Source: Streptomyces sp. V1I1 (GTDB taxonomy: Bacteria > Actinomycetota > Actinomycetes > Streptomycetales > Streptomycetaceae). Taken from it: 64,000 nucleotides of DNA. The position numbers and the translations under genes were made by a program. Location of the stretch: contig NZ_JAUSZH010000001.1 in the NCBI RefSeq assembly GCF_030817355.1, positions 7,663,001 to 7,727,000 of the forward strand, given 5' to 3'. Below are positions 1 to 8,425 of the stretch, piece after piece. Below the pieces are notes generated by a model. It had not been told where the DNA came from. It searched no databases and saw only the letters and a program-made list of their open reading frames with translations. Positions within the stretch are counted from its first letter, which is position 1. Each line of letters opens with the position of its first letter.

Positions 1-1824
1 GCTGAGCTGATCATGGACGAGGTGCCGCGGCTGGTCTACGCGCCCTACGCCGCTTTCTTCCTGGCCCAGGAGACGCCCGACGGGCGCGACACCGAGCTCG
101 TCATGATGGCTTCGTACGGCGGGCCCGACGGCCCGGACAAGCCTCCGCGCCGCTTCCGGCTCGGGCAATCGCTGGTAGGCCAGGCGGCGCGCAGCAGGCG
201 CACGCTCACCGTCGACGGTCTGCCGCCCGGATACGCGACGATGTCCTCCGGTATCGGCTCGGCCGAGCCCACGACCCTGATCGTGCTGCCGATCGTCGTC
301 GAAGGCCAGGTGCTCGGAGTCATGGAACTCGCCGCGCTGCGGCCCTTCACCGGCATCCACCGGGACTTCCTCGACCGGTTCAGCGAAACGGTCGGCGTCA
401 TCGTCAAATCGCTGATCGCCAGCGCCCGTACGGACGAGCTGCTCGAGCAGTCCCAGCGCCTGACGAGCGAACTGAGCACCCGGTCCCAGGAACTCCAGTC
501 GCGCCAGGAGGATTTGCAGCGTTCCAACGCCGAACTGGAGGAGAAGGCAGCGCTGTTGGTGGAGCGCAACCGGGATATCGAAGGCAAGAACCTGGAGATC
601 GAGGCCGCCCGCCAGGAGCTTGAGGCCCGCGCACTCCAGCTCTCGCGTACGTCGATGTACAAGTCGGAGTTCCTGGCCAACATGAGCCACGAGCTGCGCA
701 CACCGCTCAACAGCCTGCTGATCCTCGCCCAGCTCCTCGCCCAGAACGCGGAGGGCAACCTGACGGAGAAACAGGTCGACTACGCCGAAGTCATCCACTC
801 CGCGGGTTCCGACCTGCTTCAGCTGATCAATGAGATCCTCGACCTGTCGAAGGTCGAGGCGGGCAAGATGGACGTCCATACGGAACCTGTCACCTTGTCC
901 CGGCTGCTGGACTACGTCGAGATCACCTTCCGGCCCCTGGCGAGCGAACGCGACCTGCAGTTCCAGGTGGTCAAGGCGCCCAACATGCCGGAAGCCGTCG
1001 TCACCGACGAGGCGCGACTGCGGCAGGTGCTGCGCAACCTGCTCTCCAACGCCATGAAGTTCACCGAGCACGGACGGGTCGAGCTGCGCGTCGAGTACGC
1101 CGACGACGATGAGCTGGCGCATTCCATGCGCGGCCACCCCGCACTCGCGTTCAGAGTCTCCGACACCGGAATCGGCATCGCCGAACAGCACTTGGAGACG
1201 ATCTTCGGAGCGTTCCAGCAGGGGGACCTGGCCACAGGACGGCGCTACGGCGGTACGGGACTGGGGCTGTCCATCAGCCGTGAAGTGGCCCAACTCCTCG
1301 GCGGCGAGATAGGGGTGAGGAGCAGGATCGGTGAGGGGAGCAGCTTCACGCTCTACCTGCCGGTCGGCGGCGTCGGCCGGCCGAAGGAGCAGGCCCCGAG
1401 CGCCAGTGGGCGGCCGCAGGAGGACGGCCCCCGTCCGCAGGAACCGACGCTGACCGGGCGCGTGGCGCTGATCGTGGACGACGACGAGCGGAACGTCTTC
1501 GCGCTCACCGCGATCCTGGAGCGCGAGGGCATGCGCGTCCTGCGCGCGGACAACGGCCGAGCCGGCATCGAGCTCCTCGCCGCGCACGGTGACGTGGAGC
1601 TGATCCTGATGGACGTGATGATGCCCGGCATGGACGGGCTCACCGCCACCGCCGCGATCAGGGAGATGCCACGCTTCGCCGAGGTCCCGATCATCGCCGT
1701 GACCGCCAAGGCGATGCCCGGCGACCGGGCCAGGACGCTGGCCGTCGGAGCCAACGACTACCTCACCAAGCCCGTCGACGCGGACGAGCTGATCGCCAGA
1801 ATCCACAAATGGCTGGGCGACTGA
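1..1824 (+). CDS. Hybrid sensor histidine kinase/response regulator, 5'-truncated by the window edge
   Basis: A cytoplasmic hybrid kinase that would autophosphorylate on histidine and pass phosphate to its own receiver domain. The reading frame is open to base 1, so the N-terminus (in relatives often membrane and HAMP segments) lies outside; numbering here is from the ATG at 13. A GAF-like sensor covers residues 1-135. A long coiled coil follows (about 140-215). The HisKA H-box NMSHELRTPLN has its phospho-acceptor His at 226. An HATPase_c domain carries DTGIGIA (384-390) and GGTGLGLS (413-420). The C-terminal receiver has an acidic pocket VDDDE near 488 and the acceptor Asp at 534 in LMDVMMPGMDG. 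There is no DNA-binding output, so the receiver probably signals to a partner. The next gene is convergent, about 36 bp away, and encodes a PP2C phosphatase. Domain assignment is secure; the stimulus is unknown. Confidence 0.9.
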   Translation, partial: AELIMDEVPRLVYAPYAAFFLAQETPDGRDTELVMMASYGGPDGPDKPPRRFRLGQSLVGQAARSRRTLTVDGLPPGYATMSSGIGSAEPTTLIVLPIVVEGQVLGVMELAALRPFTGIHRDFLDRFSETVGVIVKSLIASARTDELLEQSQRLTSELSTRSQELQSRQEDLQRSNAELEEKAALLVERNRDIEGKNLEIEAARQELEARALQLSRTSMYKSEFLANMSHELRTPLNSLLILAQLLAQNAEGNLTEKQVDYAEVIHSAGSDLLQLINEILDLSKVEAGKMDVHTEPVTLSRLLDYVEITFRPLASERDLQFQVVKAPNMPEAVVTDEARLRQVLRNLLSNAMKFTEHGRVELRVEYADDDELAHSMRGHPALAFRVSDTGIGIAEQHLETIFGAFQQGDLATGRRYGGTGLGLSISREVAQLLGGEIGVRSRIGEGSSFTLYLPVGGVGRPKEQAPSASGRPQEDGPRPQEPTLTGRVALIVDDDERNVFALTAILEREGMRVLRADNGRAGIELLAAHGDVELILMDVMMPGMDGLTATAAIREMPRFAEVPIIAVTAKAMPGDRARTLAVGANDYLTKPVDADELIARIHKWLGD

Positions 1825-1859
1825 CGCGCGCAGGGAGCCTTCAGGACACCCGGGAGCCT

Positions 1860-4130
1860 TCAGGACACGCGCAGGACGACCAGGCTGGTGTCGTCGTCCG
1901 TATCGCCGGTGACGACACTCAGCAGCCGGTCCGCCTGCTCGTCGACGCCACCGGGCGCCAATCGCTCGGCTGCGCGCCGCAGTACGGCCAGACTCTCGTC
2001 CAGCCCCGCGTGCCGGCGCTCGACGAGCCCGTCGGTGTAGAGCAGCAGCGTGTCCCCGGGAAGCAGTCGCGTCATGGTCTGCGTGTAGATGGCGCGCGGC
2101 AGAGCTCCCAGCAGGATGTTGTGCGGGGCGTCGAGCAGTTGGGCGCGCCCGTCGCGCAGCAGCAGCGGCGGCAGATGGCCGGCGCTCACCCAGCACAGGG
2201 ACCGGTCCGCCGGTTCGTAGATGCCGCACACCGCAGTCGCGGTGGGACTGCCGTCCATGTGCAGCGCGAGGTCGTTCAGCCATTCCATGAGCCGGCCGGG
2301 GGAGTTGCCCGTGAAGGCCAGGCCGTGCAGCGCGTTGCGCAGCGAGACCATGCCGGTGGCGGACTCGATGCCATGGCCGGCGATGTCGCCCACCGCCAGC
2401 AGGATCCGGCCGTCGGGCAGCGGCAGTACGTCGTACCAGTCGCCGCCGACGCGGTACTCCTGGGCCGCCGGCCGGTAGCGGGCCGCGACCTGGAGACCGG
2501 GCAGGCCCTCCAGCGCGGGCCCCTCCGGGACAATCGCGCGCTGGAGCTGGAGTACGACCTGGTGGCGGAGCGCGGCCTGCGCCTGGGCGGCGGTCAGCTG
2601 GTCGAACGCGGCGGTGAGCGCGAGCTCGGTGCGGTACTGCGCGGAGACGTCCTGATAGATGCCAGTGATGCCGGTGAGGACACCACCCGTCAGCAACGGC
2701 TCGGCGGCGATGCGCACATGACGCAGCCCACCGTCGTCCCGGACCGTCCGCACGACGGTCTGCGCGCCCACCCGACGCTCGGTCAGAGCGACGAGCAGGT
2801 CATCGAGAGCGTCCGCCTCCTCGGGATGGAGTCTCGGCCCCAGCAGCCGCAAGGGGATCGGCGCGGTGCCCGGCGGCAGCCCGAAGATCGTGTACGTCTC
2901 GTCCGTCCAGCGGGACTCACCGCTGACCAGGTCGTCCTCGAAGGACCCCAGATTCTCGAGGTGATCGAGGACCCGCACCACAGCCAGGCCGGGATCCGTT
3001 GCCCCGTGCCAGAGCACAATGCTGCGGTCCGGCCCGACCGGCAGTACACGGACGTCGAGCAGCGGGTCGGGTCCGCCGGGTCGCAGCTCCGCGGGAATTC
3101 GCGCCGCACGCTGCGGGGTCGCGCCCGACCGCGCGCTCTGCACCAGATGTACGAGGTCGGCGTGGGCGGCCGGGAACACCTGGGCCAGCGGCCGCCCCAC
3201 CGGTCCGTGAACTCCCCCGGAGGACTGCAGCGCCGCCGGGTTGAGGTGCTCGACGCGCAGCGCGGCCGTGCCGGGGTCCGCGCGCAGAGTCATGGCCGGA
3301 TGGGTCAGCAGGTCGAGCAGCGGGCCGAGCAGCGGCGGCTCGGCGACGGCCTCCTGGGGACCCACGTCGAGCATCCGGGCGGCCGTGTCCATCAGGCCCG
3401 TGAGCGTACGGCGCACAGGGTCGTCGAGGTCGGCGGGCCCGGGCCAGACGATCAGGGCAAGACCCGTGACCGATCCATGGTTCCAGAGCGGCAGGACGGC
3501 TCTGGCAGCGTCCGGAGCGGGCCCCGGAAGCCGCTCGACCGGCGGCGGACCTGCAGGTAGCCAGTCGGGCGAACCCTGCGCCAGGACGCGGTGCAGCGCG
3601 CCCTTGGCCTCCGGGGGGATCCACCGCCAGTGGGACGCCTCCAGCGCGGAGACGCCCGCGCGCCCGACCAGCTGGAGGCAGTCGGTCGTCGTGCGGCGCC
3701 ACAGGAACAGGGCCGCTGCGCCGAACGGGCGCAGGCCGCTTTCCAGCAGTGCCTCGGTGACCTCGTCGATGGTGTCGAAGGACTCCGCCGCCGTCTCCGC
3801 TCTGCGCCTGCGCCGTGTATCCGCAGGTGATTCCGTTTCGTCCGGGGTGTGGGCCACCACGGTGCCGGATGCGGCGTTCACGATGTCGGCCGCGAGGTCC
3901 TCGGGGCCGATCCCCGTGGAGTCGGCGAGCCGGGCCAGGTGCTCTGCCGCGTCCGGAGGCGGCGTGGAGAGCTGGGCCACCAGGATTCCGGCGGCCAGAT
4001 CCAGCAGATGGCGGCGGGCGAGATCGCCTCGCAGGGCCGCGACCTCGGCGGTCAGTTCCGCGACCGCGGCACAGAGGTCTTCAGTCCCCGCCGGGGGCCC
4101 GGGGGGCGGCGCCTGTTCAGGCATGATCAT
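1860..4130 (-). CDS. SpoIIE-type PP2C serine phosphatase with ANTAR-like, GAF and PAS domains
   Basis: A 756-residue soluble regulator expected to dephosphorylate an anti-anti-sigma (STAS) protein and so release a SigB-type sigma factor. The N-terminus has an ANTAR-like helical segment (about 40-90, LLDLAAGILVAQL). A GAF-like region (about 120-290) and a PAS/PAC region (about 385-500, ending GITGIYQDVSAQYRTEL) follow. The catalytic domain (about 535-756) has the metal-binding motifs GGDWYDVLPLPDGR and VGDIAGHGIES and ends with DDDTSLVVL. The start is the ATG at 4130, with GGAG five bases upstream; an in-frame ATG at 4124 is an alternative. It is one of three PP2C phosphatases in this window. 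The ANTAR-PP2C combination suggests RNA-linked or sensor-linked control, but that is inference. Confidence 0.88.
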   Translation of the reverse strand: MIMPEQAPPPGPPAGTEDLCAAVAELTAEVAALRGDLARRHLLDLAAGILVAQLSTPPPDAAEHLARLADSTGIGPEDLAADIVNAASGTVVAHTPDETESPADTRRRRRAETAAESFDTIDEVTEALLESGLRPFGAAALFLWRRTTTDCLQLVGRAGVSALEASHWRWIPPEAKGALHRVLAQGSPDWLPAGPPPVERLPGPAPDAARAVLPLWNHGSVTGLALIVWPGPADLDDPVRRTLTGLMDTAARMLDVGPQEAVAEPPLLGPLLDLLTHPAMTLRADPGTAALRVEHLNPAALQSSGGVHGPVGRPLAQVFPAAHADLVHLVQSARSGATPQRAARIPAELRPGGPDPLLDVRVLPVGPDRSIVLWHGATDPGLAVVRVLDHLENLGSFEDDLVSGESRWTDETYTIFGLPPGTAPIPLRLLGPRLHPEEADALDDLLVALTERRVGAQTVVRTVRDDGGLRHVRIAAEPLLTGGVLTGITGIYQDVSAQYRTELALTAAFDQLTAAQAQAALRHQVVLQLQRAIVPEGPALEGLPGLQVAARYRPAAQEYRVGGDWYDVLPLPDGRILLAVGDIAGHGIESATGMVSLRNALHGLAFTGNSPGRLMEWLNDLALHMDGSPTATAVCGIYEPADRSLCWVSAGHLPPLLLRDGRAQLLDAPHNILLGALPRAIYTQTMTRLLPGDTLLLYTDGLVERRHAGLDESLAVLRRAAERLAPGGVDEQADRLLSVVTGDTDDDTSLVVLRVS

Positions 4131-4200
4131 GACTGCTCCAGCTCGGGGAGGCCGTGCAATCGCGAACCGGATTCTACCCTCGCATATCGGGCGCGGCAGG

Positions 4201-4246
4201 GTGGCCCGTCAGACGTACGGGCGGTGGCCCGTCAGACGTACGGGCG
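4201..4246. repeat. Exact 23-bp tandem duplication spanning the stop codon of the PHP gene
   Basis: Two identical 23-base copies abut at 4201-4223 and 4224-4246. Each contains a 6-bp inverted repeat GCCCGT/ACGGGC with a 7-base loop (4204-4222 and 4227-4245), giving two stem-loops in a row. The TGA stop of the minus-strand PHP gene (4232-4234) lies in the loop of the copy nearer the gene, so the second copy repeats the last codons and the stop. A separate 9-base inverted pair (4156-4164 and 4251-4259) brackets the duplication. The hairpins may help end transcription. Confidence 0.85.
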
Positions 4247-5254
4247 GTCGCGCGATTGCGTCCAGGCGAGCAAGTCCGTTGCACTCCAGGTGTTGATCAC
4301 CCGCTCAGGGGGCACCTCGCAGGCCTCCGCCCGGGCGCAGCCGAAGATCTGCCACTCGAGCTGTCCCGGCGCGTGGGCGTCCGTATCGATCGCGAAGAAG
4401 ACCCCGGTCGCCACCGCGAGGCGAAGCAGCCGCAGCGGAGGATCCAGCCGCTCGGGCCGGCTGTTGATCTCCACCGCGGTGCCGTGAGCGGTGCAGGCCG
4501 CGAAGACCGCTTCCGCGTCGAACTGCGACTCGGGCCGCCCCTTGCCGGTGACCAGCCGCCCCGTACAGTGCCCCAGCACATCGGCCAGCGGATTCTGTAC
4601 GGCCTTGACCAGGCGCCGCGTCATGTCGGCTGATTTCATCCGCAGTTCGGAGTGGACCGAGGCGACAACCAGATCCAGCTCGTCGAGCAGCTCCGGTTCC
4701 TGGTCGAGCGAACCGTCCGCCAGAATGTCGCACTCGATGCCGGTCAGCAGCCGGAACGGCGCCCACCGCCGGTTCAGCTCCGCCACGACGTCCAACTGCT
4801 CGCGCAGCCGCTCGGCGGACAGACCGCGTGCGACGGTCAGCCGGGGCGAGTGGTCGGTGAGCACCGCCCACTCGTGCCCCAGCGCGGCCGCCGCGAGCCC
4901 CATCGCCTCGATGGAGCTGCCGCCGTCGGACCAGTCAGAATGCAGATGACAGTCACCGCGCAGCAGCTGACGCAGCTGTCCGCCCTCCGTCGGCACAGGG
5001 GGCGCCTCGCCTTCCAGCCGCTGAAGGTACTGCGGCACATCACCGGCCAGCGCCTCCCGTACGACTTGCGCCGTCTTCGGGCCGATGCCTTTGACGGCCT
5101 CCAGCGAGCCCTCCGCCGCACGCCGGGCGATCTCGTCGTCGTCCATCTGCGCAAGGGCCGCGGCCGCGCTGCGGAAGGCACGCGCCCGATAGCTCTCCGC
5201 ACCGGCGCGCTCCAGCAAAAACGCGATCCGTTCCAGAGCAGCGACGGGGCGCAT
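4232..5254 (-). CDS. PHP-domain phosphoesterase with helix-hairpin-helix, PolX-like without polymerase
   Basis: A 340-residue protein combining the N-terminal helical and HhH DNA-binding region of family X DNA polymerases (residues about 1-75, with GIGPKTA in the hairpin) with a C-terminal PHP metallo-phosphoesterase domain. The PHP start is clear: DCHLHSDWSDGG gives metal ligands His103 and His105, and later HSEL and DTDAH segments supply further ligands. The polymerase palm of PolX is absent, so polymerisation is not expected; 3'-5' exonuclease or histidinol-phosphatase-like activity is possible. The start ATG at 5254 is chosen because GGAGGG precedes it by six bases and homology begins there, although the frame is open further upstream. 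The gene diverges from the gas-vesicle operon. Its stop codon lies inside a 23-bp tandem duplication. Confidence 0.88.
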   Translation of the reverse strand: MRPVAALERIAFLLERAGAESYRARAFRSAAAALAQMDDDEIARRAAEGSLEAVKGIGPKTAQVVREALAGDVPQYLQRLEGEAPPVPTEGGQLRQLLRGDCHLHSDWSDGGSSIEAMGLAAAALGHEWAVLTDHSPRLTVARGLSAERLREQLDVVAELNRRWAPFRLLTGIECDILADGSLDQEPELLDELDLVVASVHSELRMKSADMTRRLVKAVQNPLADVLGHCTGRLVTGKGRPESQFDAEAVFAACTAHGTAVEINSRPERLDPPLRLLRLAVATGVFFAIDTDAHAPGQLEWQIFGCARAEACEVPPERVINTWSATDLLAWTQSRDRPYV

Positions 5255-5336
5255 CTCATCCCTCCGCACCGTTGACGGCAGTCCCTTCCACTCTCCCCTG
5301 CCGGGCGCCCATCGGCACGCCGAGTCATGAGTTGGG

Positions 5337-5360
5337 GTTTGGTGCGGCTCAACCGTGTTA
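5337..5360 (+). promoter_or_regulatory. Candidate stress-sigma promoter of the gas-vesicle operon
   Basis: GTTT at 5337-5340 is followed after 14 bases by GTGTTAC, close to the GTTT-N14-16-GGGTAC pattern of Streptomyces SigB-type promoters, 20 bases before the gvpO start. The -10 match is imperfect. SigB-type control of gvp genes would fit the osmotic-stress response known for these clusters, but this assignment is tentative. Confidence 0.3.
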
Positions 5361-5379
5361 CTCGCAGTGTCGAGGTGAC

Positions 5380-5712
5380 ATGGCCAATTCATCGGAGAAC
5401 ACAGGGAAGAAGAACCAGAGCGCGGCGGAGAAGCTGAGCCTGCTGGAGGTGGCGCGACGAGCGCGCGCACAGCTGGCGGAGCTCACCGGGATGGAGGCCG
5501 ACGCGGTCTCCTCGTTCACGGAGACCGACGACGGCTGGTCGTTGGAGATCGAAGTGCTGGAACTGAGCCGGATCCCCGACACGACGAGCCTGCTTGCGAG
5601 TTACGAGGTGACTCTCGACTTCCAGGCCGAGCTGACCGGTTACCGCAGGATCCGTCGCTACGTACGGGGGAGGGCGGACTCCGCAGGCCCGTCCCGCCCG
5701 CGACCCACATGA
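5380..5712 (+). CDS. gvpO: Gas vesicle protein GvpO
   Basis: First gene of the gas-vesicle operon; 110 residues. After a charged, low-complexity N-terminus (about 20 residues) comes the GvpO core, with ELTGMEADAVSSF and a WSLEIEVLELSRIPDT segment followed by YEVTLD and RYVRG, the usual order in this family. GvpO is an accessory protein needed for vesicle production in halophilic archaea; its exact job in Streptomyces is unknown. The ATG at 5380 is preferred over earlier in-frame starts because GAGG lies four bases before it and the family begins here. The stop TGA at 5710-5712 precedes gvpA, whose strong AAGGAGG (5714-5720) lies in the short gap. Confidence 0.88.
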   Translation: MANSSENTGKKNQSAAEKLSLLEVARRARAQLAELTGMEADAVSSFTETDDGWSLEIEVLELSRIPDTTSLLASYEVTLDFQAELTGYRRIRRYVRGRADSAGPSRPRPT

Positions 5713-5729
5713 CAAGGAGGCAGCCAACG

Positions 5730-6152
5730 ATGACGGTTGTACCGGCACAGCAGGCCGGAGGATCAGGCGGAAGCAGCGGTCTGTACGACGTCCTGGAACT
5801 CGTACTCGACCGAGGAATAGTGATCGACGCGTTCGTGCGCGTGTCGCTCGTAGGCATCGAGATTCTCAAGATCGACGTTCGGGTAGTGGTGGCCAGCGTC
5901 GACACCTATCTCCGGTTCGCCGAGGCGTGCAACCGCCTCGACCTGGAGGCGGGGCCCCGCAAGGACCCCGGCCTGCCCGACCTGGTGGGGGAGATCACCG
6001 AGTCCGGCGCCCGCGGCAAGTCCAAGGGCGCGCTGTCCGGCGCGGCACAGACCATCTCGGAAGCCTTCTCGAAGGACCATGACGAGGAGACCGAATCCAA
6101 GCCGCGCGGCAGGCGCACCTCGTCCCGCAGCAGGAAGGAGGAGTCGGAGTGA
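5730..6152 (+). CDS. gvpA: Major gas vesicle structural protein GvpA
   Basis: A 140-residue GvpA-family protein that would assemble into the ribbed gas-vesicle wall. Residues about 18-70 are the highly conserved hydrophobic core: LYDVLELVLDRGIVIDAF, then RVSLVGIEILKIDVRVVVAS and DTYLRFAEA. The remaining 70 residues are a charged C-terminal tail ending in an Arg/Ser/Glu-rich stretch, as in other Streptomyces GvpA proteins and unlike the 70-residue cyanobacterial form. The start ATG at 5730 has AAGGAGG nine bases upstream, the best ribosome-binding site of the operon, which suits a structural protein needed in quantity. An earlier in-frame ATG at 5709 would put that Shine-Dalgarno sequence inside the gene and is rejected. 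It overlaps gvpF by GTGA. Confidence 0.95.
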   Translation: MTVVPAQQAGGSGGSSGLYDVLELVLDRGIVIDAFVRVSLVGIEILKIDVRVVVASVDTYLRFAEACNRLDLEAGPRKDPGLPDLVGEITESGARGKSKGALSGAAQTISEAFSKDHDEETESKPRGRRTSSRSRKEESE

Positions 6153-6865
6153 GTACGTACGTCTACGGCATCGCCAGGAGTACGCACCCGAGCCCTCCGG
6201 AGCAGGTGGGTGGCGTCGGGGATCCGCCGCAGCCCGTGCGCGTCCTGCGGCAGGGCCGGCTCATGGCCCTGGTTAGCGATGCGCCCGAGAGCCTGCGGCC
6301 CAAACGGCGCGACCTGCTCGCGCATCAGCACGTCCTTCGGGCGGCGGGGGCGGAGGGCACGGTCCTTCCCCTGCGCTTCGGCGGCCTCTCGCCCGACGAC
6401 GAGACACTGGCAGCCGTCCTCGCCGAGCGCGAGGACCACTATCTGGAGCGGCTTGGGGCCCTCGACGGCAAGTCCGAATACAACGTGAAGGCCTCCCACG
6501 ACGAGCAGTCCGTCCTGCGCCGGGTGCTCGCGGACGACCCCGAGCTGCGGGCCATGGCCGAGGCGGGCCGGTCCGACGGCGACGATTCGTACGAGGGGAA
6601 GCTCCAGCTCGGCGAACGGATCGCGTCCGCAGTGCGGTTGCGCGAGGCCCAGGACGCCGATCTGCTCAGGGCGATGCTGGAAGTGGCTGCCGAGGAGGTC
6701 AGCGCCGGTCCACAGAGCACCGGCTGGCTGACGAACCTCTCCTTCCTCGTGGACGGCGAACACATCGCGGAGTTCGTGGCCGCCGTCGAAGCCGTACGGC
6801 AGGAACAGCCGCACCTCGTACTGACCGTGACCGGGCCCCTTCCTCCGTACAGCTTTGTGGAGTGA
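6149..6865 (+). CDS. gvpF: Gas vesicle protein GvpF
   Basis: A 238-residue GvpF/GvpL-family protein, a gas-face minor component thought to help nucleate the vesicle. Typical features are the opening STYVYGIAR, the LLAHQHVLRAAGAEGTVLPLRFG block (residues about 52-75), the LGALDGKSEYNVKASHDE segment, and the C-terminal signature LTVTGPLPPYSFVE. It starts with GTG at 6149 that overlaps the gvpA stop (GTGA), with AAGGAGGAG shortly upstream. It is one of two GvpF/L paralogues here; the other is at 7464-8225. Translational coupling to gvpA is likely. Confidence 0.94.
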   Translation: MSTYVYGIARSTHPSPPEQVGGVGDPPQPVRVLRQGRLMALVSDAPESLRPKRRDLLAHQHVLRAAGAEGTVLPLRFGGLSPDDETLAAVLAEREDHYLERLGALDGKSEYNVKASHDEQSVLRRVLADDPELRAMAEAGRSDGDDSYEGKLQLGERIASAVRLREAQDADLLRAMLEVAAEEVSAGPQSTGWLTNLSFLVDGEHIAEFVAAVEAVRQEQPHLVLTVTGPLPPYSFVE

Positions 6866-6868
6866 CCC

Positions 6869-7114
6869 ATGGGCCTGCTGGGAGAGCTGCTGCTCCTGCC
6901 CACAGCCCCTGTGCGCGGCACCGCGTGGGTGCTGCGCCAGGTGGTTGAGGAGGCGGAGCGGCAGTACTACGACCCGTCGGTCGTCCAGGCCGAACTCGCG
7001 CGTCTCGCCGAGCGGTTCGAGGCGGGGGAGATCGACGACGACGAATTCGACCGCCGCGAGGACGAACTCCTCGACCGGCTGGAGACCATTCAGAACAGAA
7101 GGCAGACACGATGA
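6869..7114 (+). CDS. gvpG: Gas vesicle protein GvpG
   Basis: A small 81-residue GvpG-family protein. The sequence starts MGLLGELLLLPTAPVRGTAW, then has the conserved VEEAERQYYDP and a long acidic alpha-helix with EAGEIDDDEFDRREDELLDR, as in GvpG proteins that pair with GvpF during assembly. Start ATG at 6869 lies four bases after the gvpF stop. The stop codon overlaps the gvpJ start (ATGA at 7111-7114). In the S. coelicolor order gvpOAFGYZJLSK, gvpY and gvpZ follow gvpG; here gvpJ follows directly. Confidence 0.92.
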   Translation: MGLLGELLLLPTAPVRGTAWVLRQVVEEAERQYYDPSVVQAELARLAERFEAGEIDDDEFDRREDELLDRLETIQNRRQTR

Positions 7115-7467
7115 ACAACCGGCAACTCGAAGGGGTCGCCGGCGGCCTGCCCAGTGCGTACCGCTCCTCTGACGGTGCGAATCTCGCCGACATTCTTGAG
7201 CGCGTGCTCGACAAGGGCATCGTCATCGCCGGCGACATTCGCATCAACCTCCTGGACATCGAACTCCTGACGATCAAACTCCGCCTCGTCGTCGCTTCCG
7301 TGGACAAGGCCAAGGAGATGGGAATCGACTGGTGGGAGGACGATCCCGCCCTCTCCTGTGGCGCCCGCCGCAGTGAACTGGCCGAGGAGAACGAGCGATT
7401 GCAGCGCCGCATTGCCGAACTGGAATCGGTCCCCGAGACCAGGAGCGAACGCAGGGATCCCGCATGA
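7111..7467 (+). CDS. gvpJ: Gas vesicle protein GvpJ (GvpA-like)
   Basis: A 118-residue GvpA-superfamily minor wall protein. The core (about residues 24-70) reads NLADILERVLDKGIVIAGD, then RINLLDIELLTIKLRLVVAS, followed by the GvpJ-type GIDWWEDDP. A short coiled-coil tail (ELAEENERLQRRIAELE) ends the protein. The WWEDDP motif after the core separates it from GvpA and GvpS. The start ATG overlaps the gvpG stop and the stop overlaps the gvpL start, so it is probably translationally coupled on both sides. Confidence 0.93.
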   Translation: MNNRQLEGVAGGLPSAYRSSDGANLADILERVLDKGIVIAGDIRINLLDIELLTIKLRLVVASVDKAKEMGIDWWEDDPALSCGARRSELAEENERLQRRIAELESVPETRSERRDPA

Positions 7468-8225
7468 ACGAATTGCGCTACGTCTACGCCGTCACCCGCC
7501 ACTTCGACGGGGCGCTGCCCGAAGACCTCCGCGGCATCGCCGGCGAGCCACCGCGCCTGCTGTCCCACGGCGACCTCGTCGCGGTCGTGTCCTCGGTGTC
7601 CGCCGACGACTTCGACGAGATCCCGCTCCGTGCCCGGCTCGAGGACCTCGACTGGCTGACCGGGACCGCTCGCGCCCACCAGGCCGTGGTCGGGGCCCTC
7701 ACCTCGGTCACCTGCCCGCTGCCGCTCCGGCTCGCCACCGTCTGCCGGGACGACAGCGGGGTGCGCCGGCTGCTCGACGCGGGGCGTGACCGGTTCGTAC
7801 GCACGCTGGAGCGGCTCGACGGGCGCGTCGAGTGGGGCGTGAAGGTGTACGCGGAGACACCCGCGCGCGAGGCGGACACCCCGGCGGACGCCGCGCCCAC
7901 CGGCCGCGAATATCTGCGCCGGCGCCTGAATGAGCGCCGCTCCCGCGAAGGAACCTGGGAGCTGGCCGACGCGGTGTCGCGGCGCCTGCACGAGGAACTC
8001 TCCCAGCGGGCCGAGGCCGGAATGCTGCACCGGCCGCAGCAGGCCCAACTCTCCAACGCCCCCGGCCACAACGTCCTCAACGCCGCCTATCTCGTCCCGC
8101 GCGAGGACAGCACAGCCTTCGTCGAGTGCCTGGACCGGCTCCGTCCCGACGGGCCGGGCCTGCGGGTCGAACTGACCGGCCCCTGGGCCCCGTACTCCTT
8201 CGCGGGCGAGGAGGACGACCGATGA
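7464..8225 (+). CDS. gvpL: Gas vesicle protein GvpL (GvpF/L family)
   Basis: A 253-residue paralogue of GvpF. It has the family opening LRYVYAVTR, a LDWLTGTARAHQAVVGAL block with PLPLRLATV (the counterpart of LPLRFG in GvpF), RVEWGVKVY, and the closing ELTGPWAPYSFAG. GvpL is thought to act with GvpF and GvpK in building the nucleation complex. ATG at 7464 overlaps the gvpJ stop by ATGA; the stop overlaps gvpS in the same way. Assignment as GvpL rather than a second GvpF rests on position between gvpJ and gvpS and on the longer central insert. Confidence 0.93.
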   Translation: MNELRYVYAVTRHFDGALPEDLRGIAGEPPRLLSHGDLVAVVSSVSADDFDEIPLRARLEDLDWLTGTARAHQAVVGALTSVTCPLPLRLATVCRDDSGVRRLLDAGRDRFVRTLERLDGRVEWGVKVYAETPAREADTPADAAPTGREYLRRRLNERRSREGTWELADAVSRRLHEELSQRAEAGMLHRPQQAQLSNAPGHNVLNAAYLVPREDSTAFVECLDRLRPDGPGLRVELTGPWAPYSFAGEEDDR

Positions 8226-8425
8226 CGGTCACCGGCCCGACACCTCTTGCGCAGCGCGACATCGCGCTGGTCGATCTGCTCGACCGGCTGCTCGCCGGTG
8301 GCGTGGTGATCACGGGGAACCTCACCCTGCGGATAGCGGACGTCGATCTCGTACGGATCGACCTCAACGCCCTGATCAGCTCCGTCAGCGCCCGGGTCCC
8401 GTCCCTGTGGGAGGAGTCCCCGTGA
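8222..8425 (+). CDS. gvpS: Gas vesicle protein GvpS (GvpA-like)
   Basis: A 67-residue GvpA-superfamily protein that is almost only core: DIALVDLLDRLLAGGVVITG, LTLRIADVDLVRIDLNALIS and the ending RVPSLWEE. The third GvpA-like product of this operon. The ATG at 8222 overlaps the gvpL stop by ATGA; a longer in-frame extension upstream lies inside gvpL and is rejected. GTGA overlap with gvpK at 8422-8425. Confidence 0.92.
   Translation: MTVTGPTPLAQRDIALVDLLDRLLAGGVVITGNLTLRIADVDLVRIDLNALISSVSARVPSLWEESP

Noticed and set aside
1809..3560. A 583-residue plus-strand frame over the ANTAR-PP2C gene
   Set aside because: Antisense to conserved PP2C motifs; no recognisable domain.
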